Source of the DNA: a virus
Length of the DNA: 35,549 bases
Virus record (IMG/VR): IMGVR_UViG_3300021076_000645
Span: 1-35,549 of that record
Direction: 5' to 3' (one strand)
The position numbers and the translations under genes are program-made. The notes under the pieces were generated by a model. The model was not told the origin of the DNA. It did no database searches and worked only from the letters and a program-made list of their open reading frames with translations. This document shows, piece by piece, positions 24,098-30,122 of this stretch; position 1 is the stretch's first letter, and every line of letters begins with the position of its first letter.

Positions 24098-24544
24098 CTA
24101 ACTGAGCCGGCGCGCCTTGAGGAACTTCACAATGCTGTCACGGGCCAGCAGCGCAAAACTGTTCGGACCATCCGCCTGCAGTGGACCGCGCACCACCGTC
24201 AGCAGTGGCAGCAAAGCGTAGATGTGCTGATGGCTGCAAGCCAGAATGCGTTCCAACTCCGTGCTGCGGAGGTCGCGGTTTGGCAGCAGCAGCCGGAGCA
24301 CTTCATCCTCGCCCAGCGCCGGCATCGGCTGCTGGTAGCAAAACGCCCACGCCGATTCGGCCCAGATACGGATCTCGCGCCGATCCGCGCCCGGTGCCGC
24401 AATGTCCCAGGCAAACCGGATGACCTGGTTCTCCACGTCAATCAAGAGCGTGTCATAATCGCGGTCAAAAAAATCCGCGCAGGAATCCAACGCGAGGGTC
24501 GGTTTCGTGCGCGGCAGTTTGACTGGCAATTCGAGCTGACTCAC
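24098..24544 (-). CDS. Putative DNA-binding protein with C-terminal excisionase-like helix-turn-helix
   Basis: The 148-aa product starts with GTG at 24544 (MSQLELPVKLPRTKP) and stops with TAG at 24098. Residues about 95-147 look like an excisionase/MerR-like helix-turn-helix: STELERILACSHQHIYALLPL, a loop, then SFALLARDSIVKFLKARRL, where a helix-turn-helix is followed by a wing and a final helix. The N-terminal two thirds contain DTLLIDVENQVIRFAWDIA and have no family I know. Lying ahead of the late gene block with a long gap after it, it is a candidate late regulator in the place of Mu Mor/C. The function is inference. Confidence 0.6.
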   Translation of the reverse strand: MSQLELPVKLPRTKPTLALDSCADFFDRDYDTLLIDVENQVIRFAWDIAAPGADRREIRIWAESAWAFCYQQPMPALGEDEVLRLLLPNRDLRSTELERILACSHQHIYALLPLLTVVRGPLQADGPNSFALLARDSIVKFLKARRLS

Positions 24545-24578
24545 GGGGCAAGCTTACCACGGGCTGTCAATGACCCTT

Positions 24579-24773
24579 TTACATTTCCACAAACATTTTC
24601 AGCGGCTTGAGTTTGGCCACCACCCGGCGACCGTCCATCACCAGGATGTTCCCGTCCTGGTCCGCCACCGGCGTGTCGCCGATCAGCACGGCATACTTGC
24701 CGGCCGTCTTGCGGTCGTAACCTTGCGCCATGATCTCGGCAATCAGTTCGGGAATAAAATCGGTTTCGTTCAT
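24579..24773 (-). CDS. Small protein after the F-like gene, unknown function
   Basis: The 64-aa product starts at ATG 24773, overlapping the F-like stop by ATGA (an ATG two codons upstream is possible). It has an acidic helical start (NETDFIPELIAEIMAQGYDRKTAGKYAVLIGD) and a strand-rich end (GNILVMDGRRVVAKLKPLKMFVEM). The GYDRKTAGKYAxLIGDTP part looks like a small conserved fold met in phages near gpF genes, but I cannot name it. It is probably co-translated with the F-like protein. Confidence 0.65.
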   Translation of the reverse strand: MNETDFIPELIAEIMAQGYDRKTAGKYAVLIGDTPVADQDGNILVMDGRRVVAKLKPLKMFVEM

Positions 24774-26224
24774 AGCCATCCCAGTTCAATAAACAGCTTT
24801 TCGATCGCGTTGGCCAGCGGAGAAAAATCCGCCGCGCTCCACTGACGATCCCCGGTGGATTGCGCCGACGCCAACTGTTGCTGCAGCAGCGGGCTGCCGG
24901 ATCGTTCCGCCACGAATTGCGCGTAAGCCCGCGCCCAAATTTCCTGCGGCTTTAAGAAATAGGCGCTGGTCTCATCACCATACGTCGCATAGTGGGCGCG
25001 CAGTTTGGTTATGGCCGAGGTTTTTTCGGCGGCGTCCAGCACGGCGCGCATGAGGGGATGGTTGTCCGTCGTGGCGAAACCTCCCTTGGCCCCGATCGCG
25101 TCGAGATCCAGAAAATGTCCGGTCTCATGCACGGCTGTCAGCGCCGGCCAGGAGCCATCCGGCCGGATGGCAATGTATTTCCCGGTCAGACCATCCGGGC
25201 CATACTGCGGCTGGAAATAACCCAGCCAGCGGCGGCTCGTCTGCCAGAGCGGAATCTCCGGCAGATTGCCGTCATCATGCACCTTGTCAATGGCAGCCAA
25301 GGCGGCACGCGCCTGATCCGCCAGATCACCATGCACCTTCAACTGAATTGCATCGCTCACCGGACTCTGCCTTTGTGGAGATAGCGACGCCTCCAGCTCC
25401 TTGTCCTCAGCGACCGTGTTCCAACTGAGGGTCTGGTTTTTTTCATCAAACTTCACCTTGTTCCCAAATTCCTTTTTCAGCTTCTCCACCAGGTCCGGCG
25501 CCAGCGTCTTGATGCTGGCTTGCAGATCCGTGTTCAGGTTCAAAAACTTTTTCGGCGCCTGGATGGTTTCGCCCGGCTTGAGCAGGTGCAGTTGCTCCGC
25601 CTCGTCCCGGTCCACGTCCTCCACGTCATGTCCGCAGCCCCAGCCCCACGGTCCCCAGGGCGTGCCAAAATCATGATTGATCACCAGCCACCAGATCGGG
25701 TCATTTTTCAGATAGACCTGATTTTCATATTGCTGGTGCAGTTCGCGCGGTTCCTTCACATCGCGCACGCGGATGAACCGCATGGCCGGGAACTCGTTCA
25801 ACACGTCCGGATCCATCCCTTGTTTCCACCACCCGAAATCCTGCGCCTGCCGCGACTTCACGTCGAAAATCAAGCCCAACCGCTGCTCGCTGGCGATGTC
25901 CGTCAGACCGCCCGCGCCCCGCACGATGCCTTCCTGCGCGAGAAAATCCTGCATCTGCGAAACAAAGGCCGCCCGGCTGCCGGTGGCCAGCATCGTTTCG
26001 CCCGCCTCCGTTTTCGTTCGATTGCCGGCGAGGAAATTGCCGAGCAGATCCTGGGCGCGTTGCAGCACGCGGGCAGATTCAATGCGGGAGGAAAAAAACG
26101 CGTTGTCGCGCAACTGCAGCGGCAGGTCGCCCCACTCGCTGCTGGTGAACGTGCTGCCGATCACGGACTGGTCGCCGAGTTTCTGGATGGCCTCGTCAAA
26201 GGGGATGGGAGCGATGAATTCCAT
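24770..26224 (-). CDS. Mu gpF-like head protein fused to a C-terminal zincin metallopeptidase domain
   Basis: The 484-aa product has two parts. Residues 1-215 resemble Mu gpF/SPP1 gp7 minor head proteins: an N-terminal PIPFDEAIQKLGDQS, a helical middle, DVKSRQAQDFGWWKQGM (122-137) and the closing WGPWGWGCGHDVEDVDRDEAEQL (about 189-211), where the family has a Cys-rich W-C-R-C-like step. Residues about 290-484 carry HETGH (366-370) inside ALTAVHETGHFLDLDAIG and PQEIWARAYAQF (Glu428), the pattern of zinc metallopeptidases found in phage and polymorphic-toxin proteins. MuF proteins with toxin or enzyme domains at the C-terminus are known as an injected-effector class. The gene is far from the portal, ahead of the lysis-like cluster. 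A virion-delivered protease is the attractive reading. Confidence 0.8.
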   Translation of the reverse strand: MEFIAPIPFDEAIQKLGDQSVIGSTFTSSEWGDLPLQLRDNAFFSSRIESARVLQRAQDLLGNFLAGNRTKTEAGETMLATGSRAAFVSQMQDFLAQEGIVRGAGGLTDIASEQRLGLIFDVKSRQAQDFGWWKQGMDPDVLNEFPAMRFIRVRDVKEPRELHQQYENQVYLKNDPIWWLVINHDFGTPWGPWGWGCGHDVEDVDRDEAEQLHLLKPGETIQAPKKFLNLNTDLQASIKTLAPDLVEKLKKEFGNKVKFDEKNQTLSWNTVAEDKELEASLSPQRQSPVSDAIQLKVHGDLADQARAALAAIDKVHDDGNLPEIPLWQTSRRWLGYFQPQYGPDGLTGKYIAIRPDGSWPALTAVHETGHFLDLDAIGAKGGFATTDNHPLMRAVLDAAEKTSAITKLRAHYATYGDETSAYFLKPQEIWARAYAQFVAERSGSPLLQQQLASAQSTGDRQWSAADFSPLANAIEKLFIELGWL

Positions 26225-26225
26225 G

Positions 26226-26444
26226 TTAGTTCAGGTTGAAAACGACCATGGCGGAACTGTATTTGCCATTCGCGTGGAGGACCACCATTTTGCGCACGCC
26301 GTCACAAGTATATACTCCCGTGCCGATCGCGCCGTGATTTTCCGACAGAAAATATTCCGGCTGGGGATATTCAAAGGGCTGACCGGTCGCCGCCTCGATG
26401 CGCGCCCGAATCTGTGCCCGCTCAGTTGATGTGAAGGTTTTCAT
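26226..26444 (-). CDS. Small protein before the F-like gene, unknown function
   Basis: The 72-aa product starts at ATG 26444 (overlapping the previous stop by ATGA) and ends at TAA 26226, one base before the F-like ATG (TAACATG). It reads MKTFTSTERAQIRARIEAATGQPFEYPQPEYFLSENHG, then strands KMVVLHANGKYSSAMVVFNL, a helix followed by a small sheet. No known family or catalytic residue is evident. Conservation of place in the operon supports a real gene. Confidence 0.65.
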   Translation of the reverse strand: MKTFTSTERAQIRARIEAATGQPFEYPQPEYFLSENHGAIGTGVYTCDGVRKMVVLHANGKYSSAMVVFNLN

Positions 26445-26955
26445 CCGAATATTTTGTGGGCGGTTTGGCGCAGCCGGCCGGCGCGGCTGGCCATCTCCTT
26501 GGCCTGGCTTTCCAGCGTGGCGGCGCAATGGTGAATTTCCTCCGGACTGCAATTCTCGATGTGCCGGTAGCCGCTCTGACCGCTGATGATCCACGCCGAC
26601 GCATTCGCCAGGGCGCGCAGCCAGCGCTTGTTGTTCTCCGAAGCCGGCCGCCCCAGGGAGAGCAGAATGTCGCCCGCGGTGAACCAGCACTTGCCGCCGC
26701 GCAGAAACTCCTCCAGCCAGCGCACGTCCGCATCCGCCGCGTGTTGCGGCCGGTCAAACAGGTCTGGCTGGGCGGTGGGCATGTTATTAAGCGACACGTC
26801 TCGCACCGCTGTATGTCAGGATGCTCTTCGTGGTCTGTTTCGTGTTTGAACACTTCGTCAAGGCTTCGGCAGTCAATCCATTCGCCACACACCTGACACT
26901 GTATAAAATGTTCTCGTTCTTCGAGCTTCGCTTCTTCGTATGCTTTGTTGCTCAT
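26422..26955 (-). CDS. C2H2/CxxC zinc-finger protein with unusual long overlapping C-terminus
   Basis: The start is ATG 26955. The first 60 residues are a credible small zinc protein: CQVCGEWIDC near 20-29, FKHETDHEEH near 41-50, then RCETCR near 54-59, so a C2H2-like finger plus CxxC. The frame does not stop there but continues for about 120 more codons through the whole next gene (26441-26782) in another frame, giving Arg/Ala-rich text without protein character. A double stop TAATAA lies in a neighbouring frame just before that gene's ATG. The true stop may have been lost by a small indel, or the protein is simply longer than expected. Confidence 0.5.
   Translation of the reverse strand: MSNKAYEEAKLEEREHFIQCQVCGEWIDCRSLDEVFKHETDHEEHPDIQRCETCRLITCPPPSQTCLTGRNTRRMRTCAGWRSFCAAASAGSPRATFCSPWGGRLRRTTSAGCAPWRMRRRGSSAVRAATGTSRIAVRRKFTIAPPRWKARPRRWPAAPAGCAKPPTKYSDENLHIN
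26441..26782 (-). CDS. Winged-helix-like phage protein, unknown function
   Basis: The 113-aa product starts at ATG 26782 (an in-frame ATG eight codons upstream is less likely, since it precedes the TAATAA). It contains DVRWLEEFLRGGKCWFTAGDILLSLGRPASENNKRWLRALANAS, a helical DNA-binding shape in which AGDILLSLGRPASENNKRWLRAL would be the recognition part, then WIISGQSGYRHIENCSPEEIHH, wing-like. Proteins with this GGKxWxTAxDI pattern occur in phage accessory regions. It is coupled to the next gene by ATGA. Confidence 0.7.
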   Translation of the reverse strand: MPTAQPDLFDRPQHAADADVRWLEEFLRGGKCWFTAGDILLSLGRPASENNKRWLRALANASAWIISGQSGYRHIENCSPEEIHHCAATLESQAKEMASRAGRLRQTAHKIFG

Positions 26956-26960
26956 ATAGG

Positions 26961-27362
26961 TTAGGCGTTTTTGATAAACGCATCGCCGGTTTTGGCATAT
27001 CGTTCCCTGGCTTCCGCCCAAAAATCCGGTTCAGTGAACGGGGCTTTTGCCGCCTCAATGACTTCGCGGATTTCCCGGCCCGTCAGATCATCACGAAACC
27101 GATTTACCCAGGTGAGCCATTCTTCCAGCGTGCGCAGGGAATGATCTGAGTATGTGCCGATTCCGCCGGTTTCGCCGAAGGTCGTGTAACAAAAATCGGG
27201 ATAATCCCGATTCACTTCCATGATCAGGCAACGGGGTTTGCGCAGATGGTCAGCGAAAGCAATGTCCATCGGTTTAAAGCGAAAACGTTTAACCCCTGTC
27301 CAACGGTCAATCTGGATCGTCTCCGCCGGCATTGGGTGTTGGATGTTTCCCATATGGTTCAT
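26961..27362 (-). CDS. Accessory phage protein, unknown function
   Basis: The 133-aa product takes the ATG at 27362, which overlaps the preceding stop by ATGA; ATG at 27353 (MGNIQHP) is the alternative. The fold appears mixed: TIQIDRWTGVKRFRFKPMDIAFADHLRKPRCLIMEVNRDYPDF, then LRTLEEWLTWVNRFRDDLTGREIREVIEAA. The N-terminal GNIQHPMPAET is repeated, in a longer form, at the start of the next gene upstream, from a duplicated 35-56-bp block. No catalytic motif is seen. Confidence 0.65.
   Translation of the reverse strand: MNHMGNIQHPMPAETIQIDRWTGVKRFRFKPMDIAFADHLRKPRCLIMEVNRDYPDFCYTTFGETGGIGTYSDHSLRTLEEWLTWVNRFRDDLTGREIREVIEAAKAPFTEPDFWAEARERYAKTGDAFIKNA
27319..27353. repeat. Start-region repeat, short copy
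   Basis: This 35-bp block (minus strand ATGGGAAACATC, then CAACACCCAATG and CGGCGGAGAC) is shared with 27591-27646. The two copies agree except for one or two bases and a 21-bp insert in the longer copy. They form the 5' ends of two adjacent genes. Confidence 0.75.
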
Positions 27363-27646
27363 GACATTTTTTTACCACACCACGGGCAGTGGCTTATGGT
27401 TATCATGCGTGGATCATCGCGCTTGAGTTTTGAGCCATCGGTACGTTGAAGCGGTATTCCAAACTTGGCAGTGATATTGAGTTCGTTGATTTGGAGCATG
27501 GAGCAGGCATCCGAGAGTTTGTACCCCATTTTGCGAAGCTCATTATCTTTTTCATGCCAGCAATTGCACGAGGACTCCGTATTAGGTTTTGTCTCCGCCG
27601 TCATTGGGTGTTGGGCGTTGAATGTTGAATGTTCGATGTTTCCCAT
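27359..27646 (-). CDS. Small Cys-rich zinc-ribbon-like protein
   Basis: The 95-aa product starts at ATG 27646 (ATG at 27604 gives 81 aa and avoids the repeat). Metal-binding residues are CNCW near 30-33 and CPWCGKK near 87-93, the pattern of small phage zinc ribbons. The middle holds LRKMGYKLSDACSMLQINELNITAKFGIPLQRTDG. The first 17 residues (NIEHSTFNAQHP) are made by a repeat of the AACATTCAAC type. Role unknown; such proteins often accompany early phage operons. Confidence 0.65.
   Translation of the reverse strand: MGNIEHSTFNAQHPMTAETKPNTESSCNCWHEKDNELRKMGYKLSDACSMLQINELNITAKFGIPLQRTDGSKLKRDDPRMITISHCPWCGKKMS
27591..27646. repeat. Start-region repeat, long copy with AACATTCAAC units
   Basis: This 56-bp block equals 27319-27353 plus a 21-bp insert consisting of short units of the ATTCAAC type. 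The insert is a multiple of three, so the reading frame is kept. It covers the start codon of the zinc-ribbon gene. Confidence 0.75.
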
Positions 27647-27651
27647 AAATT

Positions 27652-28215
27652 TTAAAAAGGTTCGCCGGCATCCGCATGAAACTGCCGTCCATGCGCCAGT
27701 TGTCCCATCAGCCACTTCAACTTGCCCAGGTCCAGCGTCTCAAATTCCTCCGTGCCAAAGGCGTTCTTGGCAATGGTGGCAATCACCGCGTGCGGGGCGC
27801 GCTGCTTGATAAGCTGCAACAGCGTCTTGACCTGGGCAGCGGCCGGATCCATCCAGGCATTCAGGCTGGCCAGATCCAGCGGGTCAATCAGCAGCCCGAC
27901 CATGCCGCCGTCGCGCAGCTCGCGTCCGTTGCCCCACAGCACCAGCAGCCGGGAGAATTCGTCATTGGTCAGCACCTTGGACGACTTGTCCCGGCCGAAC
28001 GCCACAATGTGGCAGCCCTTGCGCAGATCCTCCGCCGTGGGCGCCCGGTGCTCCCGGTTGGCCCGGATTGTGGCGGCCGTGAACACCCCCTCATGCCATT
28101 CACTGGCGTCCCGCACCGCCTCATCAACCAGCCGGCCGCCGCGCATCGTCCAATGGTTGGTGCGCGTGCAGCAAACCCACCGGCGGATATATTTGTCATG
28201 TTGGCTAGGTGTCAT
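27652..28215 (-). CDS. Phage protein, possible Mu gp16/GemA-region member
   Basis: The 187-aa product starts at ATG 28215, overlapping the previous stop. It is helical: YIRRWVCCTRTNHWTMRGGRLV, then VLTNDEFSRLLVLWGNGRELRDGG (about 98-121), then LNAWMDPAAAQVKTLLQLIKQRAPHAVIATIAK and a final LGKLKWLMGQLAHGR. The centre resembles the LTxxEf..ll..w element of Mu GemA (gp16), which sits in the same early operon, but the resemblance is slight and could be chance. No enzyme motif is present. Confidence 0.55.
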   Translation of the reverse strand: MTPSQHDKYIRRWVCCTRTNHWTMRGGRLVDEAVRDASEWHEGVFTAATIRANREHRAPTAEDLRKGCHIVAFGRDKSSKVLTNDEFSRLLVLWGNGRELRDGGMVGLLIDPLDLASLNAWMDPAAAQVKTLLQLIKQRAPHAVIATIAKNAFGTEEFETLDLGKLKWLMGQLAHGRQFHADAGEPF

Positions 28216-28667
28216 GGCTGCGGGGTAAAATTGAAAAAATGCAGCGATTTGCCGAGGCGCTTCATGGACACGATGACCTCGTCGTGGTGGGCATCGCAGT
28301 ATCTGAAACCATTTTTTAAAACCCACTTTGCAGGCTCGTTGCAGGGAACCTGCCGGTTTGACTCGTCGTGGACCAGAAACATGCAGCCATCCGGTGCGGC
28401 GTCGGGCAGTTTCACCGGAGCGCCATTAGCCAGGGGAAACGGCATTTTGATTTCCGGCTCCTGGCCGTACTTCATGCGGAGGCGGTCGGTGGAAACGCGC
28501 CGACCTTGAGTGAACCAGAGCGACGGGCGCGAGGAGTTGCAGAAGCTGCCAGCAAAGCAGCGTTCCCATTCATCCAACAGCAATCCGTTCTTGGCGCGGC
28601 TGGCACGGGCCAAAGCTTGCAAAAAAGCGAGGCGGTCCAAATCGGTGATGGCAGAGTTTGGAATCAT
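28212..28667 (-). CDS. Phage protein with C-terminal Cys/His cluster, unknown function
   Basis: The 151-aa product starts at ATG 28667 (overlap ATGA with the ASCH gene). The first 35 residues are helical (ITDLDRLAFLQALARASRAKNGLLLDEWERCF). The end has CMFLV, then VPCNEPAKWVL and RYCDAHHDEVI, a possible zinc knuckle of the kind seen in small phage proteins handling nucleic acid. No match to a named family comes to mind. It is co-translated with neighbours. Confidence 0.65.
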   Translation of the reverse strand: MIPNSAITDLDRLAFLQALARASRAKNGLLLDEWERCFAGSFCNSSRPSLWFTQGRRVSTDRLRMKYGQEPEIKMPFPLANGAPVKLPDAAPDGCMFLVHDESNRQVPCNEPAKWVLKNGFRYCDAHHDEVIVSMKRLGKSLHFFNFTPQP

Positions 28668-29119
28668 AGTTGTTCGCGGACTTTTGCTTCCACATCCGCC
28701 GACAGGTTGAAAAGGCTCTGGCGACCGATGACCGGGACGGGATTTTTGAGCCGGATTACGTTGTTCCATTCCAACGCAAACCGGCCCTTGGAATAATCGC
28801 CAAGAGCACGCTCAGTTTGGGAAATAGAATCCGACCAGAATTCAATGTTGCCATTTGCCCTCACCTGGACGACTGCCACGACACAGCCAAAAGGCAACAG
28901 ATGAAAATCATTTTCAACTACATCCACGAATGCTCTTAATATTTCCGGGTGATCCACCAGCAGCCCGTCGAAAATCGCTGCCATATCGCCGGTGCTTTTT
29001 TGAGCGGCACAAATGGCCAACTCACCAAGAAAGTTTAAGCGCCGTCGACGCGTCTCAATGTGCTTGAGTCCAAGCGCAATCGCCGATGCCCAGGGCTGCC
29101 AGATGGAAATTGCTTTCAT
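28664..29119 (-). CDS. ASCH-domain protein
   Basis: The 151-aa product opens with KAISIWQPWASAIALGLKHIETR, the hallmark of the ASCH fold in which the GxKxxExR residues (Lys19, Glu22, Arg24) line an RNA/nucleotide pocket. It ends with KGRFALEWNNVIRLKNPVPVIGRQSLF, the usual last strands with PxPxxGxQ. ASCH proteins bind RNA or act on modified nucleosides, and phages often carry them. A strong AAGGAGG lies seven bases ahead of its ATG, within a 16-codon frame that ends in the ATGA overlap. Confidence 0.88.
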   Translation of the reverse strand: MKAISIWQPWASAIALGLKHIETRRRRLNFLGELAICAAQKSTGDMAAIFDGLLVDHPEILRAFVDVVENDFHLLPFGCVVAVVQVRANGNIEFWSDSISQTERALGDYSKGRFALEWNNVIRLKNPVPVIGRQSLFNLSADVEAKVREQL

Positions 29120-29166
29120 GCGACCTCCTTCGTGGGGCCGGCGTTGTTTTCGGTGGTGCTGATCAT
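29116..29166 (-). CDS. Possible 16-aa leader peptide coupled to the ASCH gene
   Basis: ATG at 29166 is followed by 15 sense codons (MISTTENNAGPTKEVA) and TGA overlapping the ASCH start. The ASCH Shine-Dalgarno is inside it. The leader in front contains AACCAAATAAATTT, the non-Shine-Dalgarno leader of other genes. It may deliver ribosomes to the ASCH start by coupling. Peptide function, if any, is unknown. Confidence 0.4.
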   Translation of the reverse strand: MISTTENNAGPTKEVA

Positions 29167-29178
29167 AAATTTATTTGG

Positions 29179-29373
29179 TTATCTAAAAAAAAGTTGAAGG
29201 GTGACTGTGATGAGCGCGCCGGCGACAAAGACCAAAGCCATCGTCGCCAGCCGGTCAATTCGCTCGCGATTCCGGCGCCGGATGATTTCCTGTTTAATGT
29301 TTTCCGCTTCGTCCCAGAATGCCTGGGCTGTCGTGCCGGTTTTCAGCGGCAGATTACTTACGACGGGTTGCAT
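29179..29373 (-). CDS. Small single-span membrane protein
   Basis: The 64-aa product starts at ATG 29373 with AAAGGAG seven bases ahead; an ATG at 29379 is too close to that site. A polar, basic N-terminal part (AFWDEAENIKQEIIRRRNRERIDR) is followed by one C-terminal membrane span (LATMALVFVAGALITVTLQLFF). The 5' end overlaps the previous gene by 20 bases. Tail-anchored proteins of this size in early phage operons are often host-takeover factors, a guess here. Confidence 0.65.
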   Translation of the reverse strand: MQPVVSNLPLKTGTTAQAFWDEAENIKQEIIRRRNRERIDRLATMALVFVAGALITVTLQLFFR

Positions 29374-29701
29374 ATTCATTCTCCTTTTGGCGGATGGCCA
29401 GTTGCTCCAGCCGGCCGCCAATTACTTGATTGAGTTTCAGAGCTTCCAGAAAGTTGTCGTCCAGGATCAAACCCTGCTGGGCGGCCAGCGTGATCGCCAG
29501 GGCTTCGTCGGTGAGCGCCACCCGCAAGTAATCGGGCGACAAAAACAATTCCATCTCCGCTCGCCGGGCTTCAGTCATTGGCTGGGCCGGGCCGATGGCC
29601 AGCGCCTCATACGTCGCTTTGCGGAATGGAATACCAAAAAGGGCAGTCATTGGCTGGGCCGGCCCGGAGGCCAGCACTCGGATGGCATCGGGCTTGCTCA
29701 T
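29354..29701 (-). CDS. Phage protein with duplicated GPAQPMT motif
   Basis: The 115-aa product starts at ATG 29701 with GGGAGG six bases ahead. GPAQPMT occurs twice, 24 residues apart (near residues 13 and 37), due to a 32-bp direct repeat with three mismatches. The C-terminal half is helical (YLRVALTDEALAITLAAQQGLILDDNFLEALKLNQVIGGRLEQLAIRQKENE). There is no known domain. It is coupled to both neighbours. Confidence 0.6.
   Translation of the reverse strand: MSKPDAIRVLASGPAQPMTALFGIPFRKATYEALAIGPAQPMTEARRAEMELFLSPDYLRVALTDEALAITLAAQQGLILDDNFLEALKLNQVIGGRLEQLAIRQKENEYATRRK
29572..29675. repeat. Tandem-like 32-bp direct repeat in a gene
   Basis: Copies 29572-29603 and 29644-29675 differ at three bases and are 72 bp (24 codons) apart, so they are in the same frame. 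Both encode LAxGPAQPMT. This looks like a past in-frame duplication. Confidence 0.75.
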
Positions 29702-29925
29702 ACGTTCCTCCCGTTGATGATCGCCAGGCAATGTTCGCAAGTGACCGGTCCGATATCGCCCTGCCAGGCCGTGGCGGCCCTGGCATTGCGGCCGCCGCCG
29801 CAGATCGGCCGGCCGGCCCGGTTGACGGCGTGAACCTTGTGCTGCTCGGTTTTGCACGCGCAAGCGTGATTCCACACCAGCAATTCACGCACGGCCGGAA
29901 CGGCAGCTTCAGCCAGGGCATTCAT
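29698..29925 (-). CDS. Small Cys/His-rich protein, zinc-ribbon-like
   Basis: The 75-aa product starts at ATG 29925 with GGAGGT eight bases ahead. Likely ligands are HACAC (about 20-24), a lone Cys in PICGGG (near 43) and CEHC (near 64-67). The first half is helical (ALAEAAVPAVRELLVWNH). The two outer pairs would bind one zinc in the usual treble-clef or ribbon spacing. Function unknown. It overlaps the neighbours by ATGA. Confidence 0.62.
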   Translation of the reverse strand: MNALAEAAVPAVRELLVWNHACACKTEQHKVHAVNRAGRPICGGGRNARAATAWQGDIGPVTCEHCLAIINGRNV

Positions 29926-30122
29926 TTTGCCACCTCCTCGGCCGGGCGCAGATCCACCATCCGCACCCAGACTTTTTCCCCGTCGCTGGTTTTTACCTGC
30001 GCGCACCCGCGCAGGATGTGCAGAATTTCCCCGGTCCGGTCCGCCGTCCCGGTCGCGGTGCCATTCACCAGGGCGCGCGTAAATGTTACCGTGTTGCCCG
30101 CGCTGTATATTGAGCGGATCAT
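29922..30122 (-). CDS. Small beta-rich protein directly after the MuB-like gene
   Basis: The 66-aa product has a strong AAAGGAGG before ATG 30122. It begins MIRSIYSAGNTVTFTRALVNGT and continues EILHILRGCAQVKTSDGEKVWVRMVDLRP, probably a single SH3-like or OB-like barrel. It overlaps the ATPase stop by ATGA, suggesting an accessory role in transposition or early control, but that is only context. Confidence 0.6.
   Translation of the reverse strand: MIRSIYSAGNTVTFTRALVNGTATGTADRTGEILHILRGCAQVKTSDGEKVWVRMVDLRPAEEVAK

Noticed and set aside
27652-28215. Firm call as GemA (Mu gp16)
   Set aside because: Only a short LTxxE...LW-like segment and the operon place agree; the rest of the protein does not follow the family pattern.
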